64,000 bases of DNA from Burkholderiaceae bacterium (lineage in GTDB: Bacteria; Pseudomonadota; Gammaproteobacteria; Burkholderiales; Burkholderiaceae), in the NCBI GenBank assembly GCA_947448415.1, contig CANFMT010000007.1, positions 1-64,000 of the forward strand, in the 5' to 3' direction. Shown here piece after piece: positions 52,952 to 61,520 of the stretch. Both the position numbers and the translations under genes were made by a program. The first letter of the stretch is position 1. Each line of letters starts with the position of its first letter. The notes beneath the pieces were generated by a model, which was given only the letters and a program-made list of their open reading frames with translations, had not been told where the DNA came from and made no database searches.

Positions 52952-53566
52952 ATGAAACTTATCGGATCCCTCACCAGCCCCTACGTACGTAAGGTACGCA
53001 TTGTTTTCAACGAAAAAAAGGTAGATGTAGACCTCGAATTGGAGAATGTCTGGGCTGCAGACACTAAAATTAGCGCCTCCAACCCCCTTGGAAAGGTTCC
53101 CTGCCTCATTCCAGACGATGGGGAGGCAATTTATGACTCTAGGGTTATCGCCGAATATGCTGATGCCTTGAGCCCGGTCAGCAAACTTATCCCCACAAAT
53201 AACCGTGAGCGCGCTTCAGTCAAAACCTGGGAAGCGCTAGCTGATGGAATTATGGATGCAGGTATTTTGTCTCGCTTAGAGCTCACATGGCGTCCGGCCA
53301 GCGAGCAAAGTAAAGCCTGGGTTGATCGCCAAATGGGCAAGATTAATATTGCGCTTCGCCAAATGTCTGAGCAACTTGGAGGTAATGCGTGGTGTCATGG
53401 CAATCAAATTACGCTAGCTGATATTGCTGTAGGTTGCGCAATTGGATATTTATTATTTCGCTTTCCTGAAGTGAAATGGCAAACTCAATATCCAAACTTA
53501 GATCGCTTGTATCAAAAATTATTGCAACGGCCTTCGTTTATTGAAACTGAACCGCCTGCTGCTTAA
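52952..53566 (+). CDS. Glutathione S-transferase family protein
   Basis: This 204-residue GST has an N-terminal thioredoxin-like domain ('GSLTSPYVRKVRIVFNEKKVD', about 4-24, landmark; 'NPLGKVPCLI' with the cis-Pro; 'DSRVIAEYAD'). An all-helical C-terminal domain contains 'ITLADIAVGCAIGYL'. It probably conjugates or reduces glutathione-linked substrates in the cytoplasm; the class and substrate are not predictable. It is a single gene with a strong terminator, divergent from purB. Confidence 0.94.
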   Translation: MKLIGSLTSPYVRKVRIVFNEKKVDVDLELENVWAADTKISASNPLGKVPCLIPDDGEAIYDSRVIAEYADALSPVSKLIPTNNRERASVKTWEALADGIMDAGILSRLELTWRPASEQSKAWVDRQMGKINIALRQMSEQLGGNAWCHGNQITLADIAVGCAIGYLLFRFPEVKWQTQYPNLDRLYQKLLQRPSFIETEPPAA

Positions 53567-53583
53567 CTAAGCTCCACCTAATT

Positions 53584-53615
53584 AAAAAAGCCAATCAAAA
53601 CTGATTGGCTTTTTT
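53584..53615. terminator. Bidirectional terminator between the GST gene and mnmA
   Basis: Perfect 14-base arms (53584-53597 and 53602-53615), with core AGCCAATCA/TGATTGGCT and A/T flanks, surround a 4-base loop. It can serve both convergent genes. Confidence 0.94.
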
Positions 53616-53636
53616 GTATCCGCTATGTTGTGAGTC

Positions 53637-54749
53637 TTAGGTGGAAATAATTCCGCCGCCCAAACAAATATCTCCATCATAGAGAACGGCAGATTGCCCG
53701 GGAGTAACTGCCCACTGCGCATCTGGAAAACTTAATTCAAAATGTAATTCTTCATTGCCTACATTCAAAGTGCATGCAGAATCAGCCTGGCGATAGCGCG
53801 TTTTAGCTGAATATTTTCCGGGAGTTGGAGACGCTCCTGACACCCAACTTGCATCCATCGCAGTGAGCTTATTGGCCAATAGCCATGGGTGTTCATGGCC
53901 CTGTGCCACATATAAGGTATTACTAGCAATATCTTTACGGGCCACATACCAGGCATCACCATTGCCATCCTGACTACCACCCAAACCAATACCTTTACGC
54001 TGGCCCAAGGTAAAAAAAGCTAAACCCATATGCTCACCAACCGTCTTACCCTCTGGTGTTTTGATTGGGCCCGGAACACGCGGCAAGTAACGATTTAAAA
54101 ATTCTCTAAAAGGGCGTTCGCCAATAAAACAGATTCCAGTAGAGTCTTTCTTTTTTGCATTGTGCAAACCAATCTGCTCAGCAATTTTTCTGACCTCAGT
54201 CTTTGGAATCTCTCCAAGTGGGAACATGACATTTGCTAATTGTTGTTGCGTTAAGCGATGCAAGAAATAGCTTTGATCTTTACTGGCATCCACTGCCTTT
54301 AATAATTGAACGGTTCCACCCTCATGGCGAACGCGAGCATAGTGGCCAGTAGCAATAGCATCCGCACCCAAACTCATAGCGTGATCTAAAAAGGCCTTGA
54401 ACTTTATTTCGGCGTTACACAAGACATCGGGGTTTGGGGTTCGCCCTGCAGCATATTCACGCAAAAACTCAGCAAATACGCGCTCACGATATTCAGCAGC
54501 AAAATTGACCGCCTCAACATCAATTCCGATCATATCGGCCACTGAAACCACATCTAACCAATCCTGACGAACCGAACAGTACTCATCTTTATCGTCATCC
54601 TCCCAATTTTTCATAAAAAGGCCAATAACTTCAAAGCCTTGCTCCTTTAGCATCCACGCGGCAACCGACGAATCCACCCCTCCAGACATGCCAATAACGA
54701 CTTTCTTGGGCCTGGAAGATGGGATTGAGGAAGAATTAGGTTGGATCAT
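53637..54749 (-). CDS. mnmA: tRNA-specific 2-thiouridylase MnmA
   Basis: MnmA puts sulfur on U34 of Lys, Glu and Gln tRNAs. This protein of about 370 residues has the PP-loop GMSGGVDS (20-27) and the catalytic cysteines in '[12 protein letters not shown]' (near 110) and '[13 protein letters not shown]' (near 207). '[11 protein letters not shown]' is also present. The ATG at 54749 is chosen because upstream in-frame codons are not conserved. It is a single gene, divergent from pntAA, with a terminator shared with the GST gene. Confidence 0.97.
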   Translation of the reverse strand: MIQPNSSSIPSSRPKKVVIGMSGGVDSSVAAWMLKEQGFEVIGLFMKNWEDDDKDEYCSVRQDWLDVVSVADMIGIDVEAVNFAAEYRERVFAEFLREYAAGRTPNPDVLCNAEIKFKAFLDHAMSLGADAIATGHYARVRHEGGTVQLLKAVDASKDQSYFLHRLTQQQLANVMFPLGEIPKTEVRKIAEQIGLHNAKKKDSTGICFIGERPFREFLNRYLPRVPGPIKTPEGKTVGEHMGLAFFTLGQRKGIGLGGSQDGNGDAWYVARKDIASNTLYVAQGHEHPWLLANKLTAMDASWVSGASPTPGKYSAKTRYRQADSACTLNVGNEELHFELSFPDAQWAVTPGQSAVLYDGDICLGGGIIST

Positions 54750-54928
54750 CAAAAAAATGCGAAAATGCTTACGGACAGATAAACCCCATTGTAGAAGCCT
54801 CAACCAGGCTTCGCATGATTTTAGGCAAAACCATAGCCGGCAGACCTGGGGGCCCAATAAGTAGGTAAAACCTACCCTATTTATCTATAAAATAGATTTC
54901 TTATAAATTTTGCTTTTGGAGACATGCC

Positions 54929-56059
54929 ATGCGCATAGGAGTGCCACTGGAAACAAGGCCCGGGGAAACTCGAGTAGCCGCCACACCAGAAACGGTTAAA
55001 AAATTAATTGGTCAAGGCCATACCGTCGTTATTCAAAAAGACGCCGGCGTAAAAGCCAGTCAACCTGATTCTGTATACGAAGCTGTAGGCGCTAGCATTG
55101 GCAGCGCTGCAGATGCATACGGTGCAGAGATTGTTCTTAAAGTGCGCGCGCCTGAAGCAGCTGAACTCAAACAGATTAAATCCGGCGCAGTGCTTCTAGG
55201 CATGCTTGATCCATTTGATAACGATATGATTGCAGCCATGGCTGCGCAAGGTGTTACGGCATTCTCTTTAGAGGCTGCACCACGTACAACACGCGCACAA
55301 AGCATGGACGTTTTATCTTCCCAAGCAAACATTGCTGGCTATAAAGCAGTACTAGTTGCTGCAAATGAATATCAACGCTTCATGCCGATGCTGATGACTG
55401 CTGCAGGAACCGTTAAAGCTGCACGCATCCTGATCTTGGGTGCTGGTGTAGCTGGCCTGCAAGCGATTGCAACTGCAAAGCGTCTAGGCGCTGTGATTGA
55501 AGCATCTGATGTTCGTCCTGCAGCTAAAGAGCAAATTGAATCATTGGGTGCTAAATTTGTTGATGTTCCTTATGAAACTGATGAAGAGCGTGAAATTGCT
55601 CAAGGCGTTGGTGGCTATGCCCGTCCTATGCCTGAGGCCTGGATGAAGCGCCAAGCCGCGTTAGTTGCAGAGCGTGCCCAACAAGCTGACATTGTGATTA
55701 CTACTGCATTGATTCCAGGACGTAAGCCTCCTGTGCTTTTACATAGCGATACTGTTGCCAATATGAAGCCAGGCTCAGTCGTGATCGACTTAGCTGCAGG
55801 CAAAGGTGATAACGGGTCAGGTAACTGTCCATTAACTCAAGCTGACAAAGTGATTGATGTAAACGGCGTGAAGATTGTTGGCTATACCAATTTAGCTAGT
55901 ATGGTTGCAGCAGATGCTTCTGCTCTCTACTCACGCAACTTACTTGATTTCATGAAACTCATTGTGGATAAAGATGCTAAGTTGGTTATCCCAAGTGACG
56001 ATGACATCGTTACTGCTTGCTTAATGTGTCGTGATGGCCAAGCCATCCGCAAAAACTAA
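54929..56059 (+). CDS. pntAA: NAD(P) transhydrogenase subunit alpha part 1 (PntAA)
   Basis: This 376-residue soluble NAD(H)-binding domain I belongs to the proton-translocating transhydrogenase that makes NADPH from NADH. It starts 'MRIGVPLETRPGETRVAATPE', and has the Rossmann 'LILGAGVAGLQAIATAKRLG' (about 168-187) and 'ITTALIPGRKPPVLL'. The alpha subunit is split: the membrane part is the next gene. A GGAG ribosome binding site precedes the ATG, after an AT-rich promoter-like stretch (54890-54912). Confidence 0.96.
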   Translation: MRIGVPLETRPGETRVAATPETVKKLIGQGHTVVIQKDAGVKASQPDSVYEAVGASIGSAADAYGAEIVLKVRAPEAAELKQIKSGAVLLGMLDPFDNDMIAAMAAQGVTAFSLEAAPRTTRAQSMDVLSSQANIAGYKAVLVAANEYQRFMPMLMTAAGTVKAARILILGAGVAGLQAIATAKRLGAVIEASDVRPAAKEQIESLGAKFVDVPYETDEEREIAQGVGGYARPMPEAWMKRQAALVAERAQQADIVITTALIPGRKPPVLLHSDTVANMKPGSVVIDLAAGKGDNGSGNCPLTQADKVIDVNGVKIVGYTNLASMVAADASALYSRNLLDFMKLIVDKDAKLVIPSDDDIVTACLMCRDGQAIRKN

Positions 56060-56083
56060 TAGTAAAAATACTAAGGAAACACT

Positions 56084-56422
56084 ATGGATCTCGCTGCCTT
56101 TCAAAGCATCCTCACCGTTCAAAACATTACTGTGTTTGTATTGGCCATTTTTGTTGGCTATCACGTAGTTTGGAATGTAACCCCAGCATTACACACTCCC
56201 TTAATGGCGGTGACCAATGCCATCTCCGGCATCATCATCGTTGGAGCATTGCTTCAAACAGAAATAATCGGTGGTGATGAAATTACACTCACTAGCATTA
56301 TTGGTGCGGTAGCCGTATTTCTCGCATCAATCAATATTTTTGGTGGCTTTATGGTCACCCGCCGCATGCTTGAAATGTTCAAGAAAAAAGCTTCTAAAGC
56401 TGATGCGGCTGGAACCAAATAA
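56084..56422 (+). CDS. pntAB: NAD(P) transhydrogenase subunit alpha part 2 (PntAB)
   Basis: This 112-residue membrane domain of the split alpha subunit has about three to four helices, including '[33 protein letters not shown]' (residues about 15-47, landmark), and a basic end '[12 protein letters not shown]'. With PntB it forms the proton channel. It lies 24 bases after pntAA and 33 bases before pntB. Confidence 0.95.
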   Translation: MDLAAFQSILTVQNITVFVLAIFVGYHVVWNVTPALHTPLMAVTNAISGIIIVGALLQTEIIGGDEITLTSIIGAVAVFLASINIFGGFMVTRRMLEMFKKKASKADAAGTK

Positions 56423-56455
56423 ACCTAGAACAAGACCCATTTAGAGACCAAAACT

Positions 56456-57823
56456 ATGTCAAACATAACCGCTATTTCTTATCTCATTTCATCGGTGTTG
56501 TTCATCCTCGCTTTGCGTGGCTTATCTTCACCAACTACTTCACGCCAAGGCAATACCTTCGGCATGATTGGCATGCTGCTGGCCGTCATCACCACCTTCT
56601 TTATCCCTGATTTCAAACCAGTTATCTCTTTGATTGGCATTGCAATTGTGGGTGGCGCGATTATTGGAACCATTGCTGCAAAACGTGTGCAGATGACCAA
56701 GATGCCTGAGTTAGTTGCCTTGATGCACTCCTTTGTTGGTTTGTCGGCTGTGTTAATTGCAATTGCTGCGGTATTTAATCCGGCTCATGACCATACTGGC
56801 GCGCAGAAGATTGAACTCTTTATTGGTGCGTTCATTGGCGCAATTACTTTTACTGCATCTGTCATTGCTTTTGGCAAGCTTTCAGGAAAAGTCAGCGGTA
56901 AGCCTGTGAGCTTTGCAGGACAACACTTACTTAACTTGATTCTGGCTGCTTCCATGATCGGTGCTGGTATTGCGTATTACATGGGTGATAGCCACGCAGC
57001 GTTCTTAGCAATGTGTGCCATTGCTTTGGTATTGGGTGTGACTTTAATCATTCCTATTGGCGGTGCTGATATGCCAGTGGTTGTATCAATGCTCAATAGC
57101 TACTCTGGCTGGGCTGCTGCCGGTATTGGCTTTACCCTGAACAATCCAGTATTGATCATTGCCGGTGCTTGCGTAGGCTCTTCTGGCGCCATTCTGTCTT
57201 ACATTATGTGTAAAGCAATGAACCGCTCTATTCTGGCTGTACTGCTCGGCGGCTTTGGCGCAGAGGCTGCTGCAGGTGGTGGCGATGATGGTGGCCCTAA
57301 GAATTACAAAACTGGTTCGCCAGAAGATGCAGCCTTCTTGATGGAAAATGCTGACACAGTCATCATTGTCCCTGGTTATGGTTTAGCAGTTGCTCGCGCT
57401 CAACATGCTTTGAAAGAGTTAACTGAAAAACTTACTCATCATGGTGTAACGGTTAAGTATGCGATTCACCCAGTAGCCGGTCGTATGCCTGGTCATATGA
57501 ACGTACTCTTGGCTGAAGCTGAAGTTCCATACGATCAAGTATTTGAGATGGAAGATATCAATAGTGACTTTGGACAGGCTGACGTTGTATTGGTTCTCGG
57601 TGCCAATGACGTTGTTAATCCTGCAGCAAGAACTCCAGGTAGCCCAATTTTTGGTATGCCTATCTTGGAGGCCTTTAAAGCTAAAACCATCATCGTTAAT
57701 AAGCGCTCGATGGCAGCTGGCTATGCCGGCCTAGATAACGAACTCTTCTACATGGATAAAACCATGATGGTCTTCGGTGATGCGAAGAAAGTGGTTGAAG
57801 AGATGGTTAAAGCTGTTGAATAA
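56456..57823 (+). CDS. pntB: NAD(P) transhydrogenase subunit beta
   Basis: This 455-residue subunit has an N-terminal membrane domain and a C-terminal NADP(H)-binding domain III, with 'IIVPGYGLAVARAQHALKEL', 'HPVAGRMPGHMNVLLAEA' and 'VLVLGANDVVNPAA'. The complex couples proton entry to hydride transfer from NADH to NADP+. It ends the pntAA-pntAB-pntB operon and is the last core gene before the island. Its coding sequence looks complete, so integration did not damage it. Confidence 0.97.
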   Translation: MSNITAISYLISSVLFILALRGLSSPTTSRQGNTFGMIGMLLAVITTFFIPDFKPVISLIGIAIVGGAIIGTIAAKRVQMTKMPELVALMHSFVGLSAVLIAIAAVFNPAHDHTGAQKIELFIGAFIGAITFTASVIAFGKLSGKVSGKPVSFAGQHLLNLILAASMIGAGIAYYMGDSHAAFLAMCAIALVLGVTLIIPIGGADMPVVVSMLNSYSGWAAAGIGFTLNNPVLIIAGACVGSSGAILSYIMCKAMNRSILAVLLGGFGAEAAAGGGDDGGPKNYKTGSPEDAAFLMENADTVIIVPGYGLAVARAQHALKELTEKLTHHGVTVKYAIHPVAGRMPGHMNVLLAEAEVPYDQVFEMEDINSDFGQADVVLVLGANDVVNPAARTPGSPIFGMPILEAFKAKTIIVNKRSMAAGYAGLDNELFYMDKTMMVFGDAKKVVEEMVKAVE

Positions 57824-57950
57824 GCCATAGCGTAATGTATTTAGTCTAAACCTAAGTGCAATAAGAATCAGATGGGGCGGTTAAAAGCGGGTTAGCAATA
57901 ACTCACTTACTGCTCCATTTTTACATCTAAAAAACAGTACCAAAACGATT

Positions 57951-57969
57951 CTGTCCAATTCCTGTCCAA
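57951..57969. repeat. Two direct CTGTCCAA repeats upstream of the integrase, candidate attachment/integrase-binding site
   Basis: CTGTCCAA occurs at 57951-57958 and 57962-57969, an 11-base period of about one helical turn, ending 13 bases before the integrase ATG. The rest of 57824-57950 holds no gene; an imperfect inverted repeat (AGCAATAA...TTACTGCT) lies around 57893-57913. This fits an att region or autoregulatory site, but cannot be proved from one end. Confidence 0.4.
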
Positions 57970-57982
57970 CTGGAGAGGAAAA

Positions 57983-58969
57983 ATGGCATCAATACGTAAT
58001 CGCCAAGGTAAATGGCAAGCCCGAATCATTAGAAAAGGCTTTGCCCCAATTACAAAATCTTTTTTAGCCAAGCAAGATGCGGAACGCTGGGCAAGGCAAA
58101 TTGAATCTGAGATTGATAAAGGCGCCTATACCAACATAGCACTAGCTGAAAGAACCCTGTTTAAAGACGTTATAGAGCGTTATGTGCAGGAAGTTACCCT
58201 CAAGACCCGAAGTATGCGTGAAGACACTTATCGCCTCAGGGCGCTTTCCAGACACCCCATAGCAAAACTGCGCATGACTGCTTTAACTCCCATCAAGGTA
58301 GCAGAGTATCGAGACGAAAGACTTCAAATTGTTTCCAATGGTGCAGTAATAAGGGAGCTAAGTTATTTTTCTAGCATCATCAATCATGCACGGCGGGAAT
58401 GGGGCATCACCATGGTTAATCCGATACCTCTAGTTAAAAAACCAGCAAACCCGCAAGGCCGAAACCGACTGCTAAGCGAAGAAGAATTGAGTAGGCTCTA
58501 TGAAGCACTAGCTCCGAAAATAAAAAGCTCAAATCATTGGATTTTGCCTCTAACAAAGTTTGCGTTAGAAAGCGCTATGAGACGAGGCGAAATACTGGGC
58601 TTACATTGGGAGCATATTGACTTAGTAAAACGTACTGCATTTATATCGTTAACCAAAAATGGTGAATCACGATTAGTGCCATTAAGTACTGCTGCTATCG
58701 AAATACTTGGAGGGCTACCAAGAAATCTAAATGGGCAAGTATTCCCAGTAAAAGGAACGACGCTATCTGCGGCTATAGAAAAAGCACGAACTAAAGCGGG
58801 GATAGAGGATTTTCATTTCCACGACCTAAGACACATGGCCATAACACGACTTGCAGAAAAGCTCCCGAACCTCATTGAACTATCAGCCGTATCTGGCCAT
58901 AAGAGCCTTACAATGCTTAAGCGCTACTACCACCCGAACCCCGAACTTCTCGCACAAAAGCTTGGGTAA
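57983..58969 (+). CDS. Tyrosine-type site-specific integrase
   Basis: This 328-residue tyrosine recombinase would integrate and excise the element. It has an N-terminal AP2-like arm-binding start ('IRNRQGKWQARIIRKG'), a SAM-like core-binding domain (about 55-150) and a C-terminal catalytic domain. The catalytic set is visible: R200 (SAMRRGE), K225, H280 and R283 (HDLRH), H306 (GHKS) and nucleophile Y315 (RYYHP). All residues are present, so it should be active. A GGAGAGGA ribosome binding site precedes the ATG. It is the first island gene, facing into the element. Confidence 0.95.
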   Translation: MASIRNRQGKWQARIIRKGFAPITKSFLAKQDAERWARQIESEIDKGAYTNIALAERTLFKDVIERYVQEVTLKTRSMREDTYRLRALSRHPIAKLRMTALTPIKVAEYRDERLQIVSNGAVIRELSYFSSIINHARREWGITMVNPIPLVKKPANPQGRNRLLSEEELSRLYEALAPKIKSSNHWILPLTKFALESAMRRGEILGLHWEHIDLVKRTAFISLTKNGESRLVPLSTAAIEILGGLPRNLNGQVFPVKGTTLSAAIEKARTKAGIEDFHFHDLRHMAITRLAEKLPNLIELSAVSGHKSLTMLKRYYHPNPELLAQKLG

Positions 58970-59227
58970 TCAGCTAAGTGGATGGTGTGTATGTTTTCAT
59001 AATATAAAAAAGTCTGGCAATCTCTTTTAATATGTGGTCGAATCGCATAGTGCGATAGAAATCGTACACATCATCAAAGGTATGGCTACCGACAATAAGT
59101 AAACAAGCCAGCATTGTCGTGCGCATAAGGCAAAACGACCGCTACAAAAAGATGAATCTCTAATCATGTTGGAGGTCTTGTCTCTGTTGTAGCTAGATCT
59201 CCAATTTTTTAAATTTTGGAGCTTCTA
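58970..59227 (+). other. Structured non-coding region between the integrase and the replication gene
   Basis: This 258-base stretch has no convincing reading frame. It contains inverted repeats TCGCA/TGCGA (59043-59047 and 59051-59055) and CGACAAT/ATTGTCG (59090-59096 and 59113-59119), and a terminator at 59169-59210. It then ends in the GGAG ribosome binding site of the replication gene (59218-59221). It could hold a regulatory RNA, operators or a replication control region. Function is inferred from position only. Confidence 0.55.
59169..59210 (+). terminator. Terminator-like hairpin just before the replication gene
   Basis: Arms TTGGAGGTCT (59169-59178) and AGATCTCCAA (59195-59204) pair with one G-T wobble around a 16-base loop, followed by TTTTTT. 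It stops only 17 bases before the start codon. It could end the integrase message, attenuate the replication gene or form the 3' end of a small RNA. Confidence 0.72.
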
Positions 59228-61264
59228 ATGCAGAATCAAGAACTTGTAATACCACCAAATACCCAAAACATTCCATCGCTGTTAAAGGAAAGAAATAACT
59301 GGCTATGCTGGAAAAAGGCAGAGCCAAAGCCGAATGGTAGGTACGGAAAACGCCCCGCTAATATTAATGGTCGACTTATTAATGCACATGACACTGCCGA
59401 GCACGTAGATCTAGAGACCGCCTATCAAAGCTACATCTCCAATAAATCTCAACTTGCTGGGATTGCACTCGACCTTCCAGTCGAGCCTATTATTTATGGC
59501 TATAGCAATACTGGAGAACCTCTCTACCTGATTGGCGGAGACATTGATGAATGCGTGGTCATTAAAGACGGCAAACTAACCTTAAGCGCTCAAGCGATGA
59601 GTGATTTAAAGCAGCTCTATCAGCCATACTGGGAAATTTCACCCTCCGGAACAGGAATTAGGTGGTTTGGGTTGCATACGAGACCACTTAAAGGCGGCAA
59701 TAAAAATGGGCGTGAAATGTATTCAAGCGGTCGATTCTTGACTGTCACCGGAAAAAGTAAAGGTGGGCAAATAACTACACTGCCATCTAGCATCGAAGTC
59801 TTGGAGCGAGAGTGGTTTGGATCAACCAAATCCGCAGACATTAATAGTGATCTACTCGCACACCTGTCATCTACCCCCTATCAATTACCCCAGCGGATTA
59901 ATGATGGCGAGGGCCGCAACGCCGGCCTACTAAGTCATGCTGGACACTTAAGGGCAAAAGGTCTTAACCAGGAGGAAATTGAACTGGGCTGCATTGAATT
60001 TAACCAGCAAAAAATTAATCCGCCACTCCCACTTGAAAAGGTATTAGATCTTTCTAGACGCTATGCGGAAGAAAAAATCACTGCAAATAACCCCGAACCA
60101 ATTGGCGTCGCATACAGCAGAAAAAAAGAGTTTGAACTTAATTTAGACTCAGGACTGATTAAGCTTGTGGCCACATCACCCAAGAGACCTTTTATTGCTG
60201 GCAATGACATCATCCCTCTGGGTTCGTATAGTGCATTGGGTGGGTTTGGTGGCATCGGAAAAACAAATACCATCATCTCTCTAGCGGCGCAGGCATCAAT
60301 AGGAGGATCATTTGCTGGCAGATCATGTGAGGAAACGTGCGTATTAATGCTAGCGTGTGAAGATAGCGAAGCTGAAATTAATGCTAGATTTTGCGCTTCC
60401 ATTGAAAGCCTTCCCAAAGAAAAACAAAATCAGGCAATCAGAAATATCAGAGTATTTAGTCTTGTTGGCCAAGATGTCCACATGGTCAAAATGGAAGGTA
60501 GAAATGCCGAACCCACAGGCAAATCCGCAGTGCTAATTAATGCAGTAAAGCAGCTCAAGCAGCAGACTGGTATTGATAGGTGCCTTGTCATTATTGATCA
60601 TGCACGGATGATTGCTAGTGTTGATTGGAATGATTCAGCCCATGCAACCGTCTTTACAAGAGAAATGCAGCACATTGCATCAGAAACTAGCGCTGGTTTG
60701 GTTGTTTTGACCCATACCAATAAGGCAGCGCTGAACTCAAAACATGAATCTGGCCAAGGTGATGTGTCAGGATCTACTGCCATCGTTGATAACGCTCGTT
60801 GGGTTGCCCTTTTACATGTTATGGGAGAAGCAGACGCTAAATCACTTGGGATTGCACCAGAGGCAAAACAAAACTATGTATCACTCGATATTGTTAAGAC
60901 CAACTATTGCGCAATGGGAAGAATTGGCTGGTTTTTAAAACGCACTGTCGAGCATCACTCGGTATCAGTACTTGAGTATGTTGAATTAGCTAAACCCACC
61001 CTCTCAAAGCCAGGAGATAACGCTCTTGAAAAACGACTCATTGAATACCTGAAAAGTCATCCTGGCTTAACGATGAATAAGCTCAAGGGATATGCTGGCA
61101 CCCAAGGCGTATTTAAGGCTAGCGAAAAAGCAGTTACCTCTGCCATTCAAGAACTGATTGACAAAGACATGGTCAAACTAGAAATGCCTTCAGATGAGCA
61201 ACGTAAAGAACTTGGTTTACCCAAAAATACTGCGGGGATTCTGATTGTGTCGGGGGGTATTTAA
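59228..61264 (+). CDS. Replication protein: N-terminal PrimPol-like domain fused to RecA-like (RepA/AAA_25) helicase domain
   Basis: This 678-residue protein has two parts. The first 215 residues resemble the primase-polymerase domains of phage and plasmid replication proteins: GGDIDEC (103-109) with paired Asp, 'EISPSGTGIRWFG' (136-148) and 'EMYSSGRFLTVTG' (163-175). Residues about 320-580 form a RecA-like ATPase with Walker A GGFGGIGKT (338-346), an acidic 'LACEDSEAEI' segment and Walker B 'CLVIIDHAR' (452-460), as in RepA-type hexameric helicases. A helix-turn-helix-like tail follows. It probably primes and unwinds the element's own DNA. Start is ATG with GGAG 6 bases upstream. Domain names are from recall, not a search. 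Confidence 0.82.
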   Translation: MQNQELVIPPNTQNIPSLLKERNNWLCWKKAEPKPNGRYGKRPANINGRLINAHDTAEHVDLETAYQSYISNKSQLAGIALDLPVEPIIYGYSNTGEPLYLIGGDIDECVVIKDGKLTLSAQAMSDLKQLYQPYWEISPSGTGIRWFGLHTRPLKGGNKNGREMYSSGRFLTVTGKSKGGQITTLPSSIEVLEREWFGSTKSADINSDLLAHLSSTPYQLPQRINDGEGRNAGLLSHAGHLRAKGLNQEEIELGCIEFNQQKINPPLPLEKVLDLSRRYAEEKITANNPEPIGVAYSRKKEFELNLDSGLIKLVATSPKRPFIAGNDIIPLGSYSALGGFGGIGKTNTIISLAAQASIGGSFAGRSCEETCVLMLACEDSEAEINARFCASIESLPKEKQNQAIRNIRVFSLVGQDVHMVKMEGRNAEPTGKSAVLINAVKQLKQQTGIDRCLVIIDHARMIASVDWNDSAHATVFTREMQHIASETSAGLVVLTHTNKAALNSKHESGQGDVSGSTAIVDNARWVALLHVMGEADAKSLGIAPEAKQNYVSLDIVKTNYCAMGRIGWFLKRTVEHHSVSVLEYVELAKPTLSKPGDNALEKRLIEYLKSHPGLTMNKLKGYAGTQGVFKASEKAVTSAIQELIDKDMVKLEMPSDEQRKELGLPKNTAGILIVSGGI

Positions 61265-61322
61265 ATGATGTCGTATAACACCCCCCAAGTAAAGCAAGCG
61301 CCAAGTACAACATGGCGGAAAA

Positions 61323-61443
61323 CTCAAAAACCGGGCGCAGGCCCAAGCTGGTTATGCGTTTGCGCCGGGTTTTTAGTCCCGGGTAAATTGCGCACCTCAA
61401 AACCTGGCGCTGGGGCCAATAAATACAAGGGTTTGCGCCGGGT
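61323..61443 (+). repeat. Duplicated stem-loop unit, about 48 bp at 73-bp period
   Basis: Copies begin CTCAAAA at 61323 and 61396. Each reaches an identical GTTTGCGCCGGGT at the same offset (61358-61370 and 61431-61443). The left arms have diverged, but each still pairs with its own right arm, suggesting the structure is conserved rather than the sequence. Confidence 0.7.
61326..61374 (+). terminator. Stem-loop 1, terminator-like
   Basis: Arms at 61326-61339 and 61361-61374 pair at 13 of 14 positions (one G-G mismatch) around a 21-base loop and end in TTTTT. It lies 62 bases after the replication gene stop. The loop is long for a simple terminator. Confidence 0.65.
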
Positions 61444-61449
61444 ATTTTT
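61399..61449 (+). terminator. Stem-loop 2, terminator-like
   Basis: CCTGGCGC (61403-61410) pairs with GCGCCGGG (61435-61442), with one G-T wobble, around a 24-base loop. A T-rich tract (61445-61449) follows. It is the second copy of the unit and is positioned to act with stem-loop 1. Confidence 0.55.
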
Positions 61450-61520
61450 CTCTTACGTCCTTACGGACGGTGCGTGCCTTTACCCACACGCCACCGATCC
61501 TTCGTTTAAGGGGACTTTCC

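Larger units (their letters stand above)
61265..61520 (+). other. Hairpin-rich non-coding block downstream of the replication gene
   Basis: This 256-base stretch contains two related large stem-loops 73 bases apart, a small stem-loop CGTCC-TTAC-GGACG (61456-61469) and a longer imperfect one around 61469-61496. An open frame across it is low complexity and follows the stem sequences, so it is not called coding. It ends with the AAGGGGA ribosome binding site (61508-61514) of the next gene. It may be a double terminator, a single-strand initiation or origin region, or an RNA. Confidence 0.6.

Noticed and set aside
57824..57982. tRNA gene as integration target
   Set aside because: No cloverleaf, TTCGANNCC-type T-arm or CCA end could be made on either strand.
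58981..59035. Promoter in the AT-rich stretch after the integrase
   Set aside because: Several TAATAT/TATAAA hexamers occur, but none has an acceptable -35 at proper spacing.
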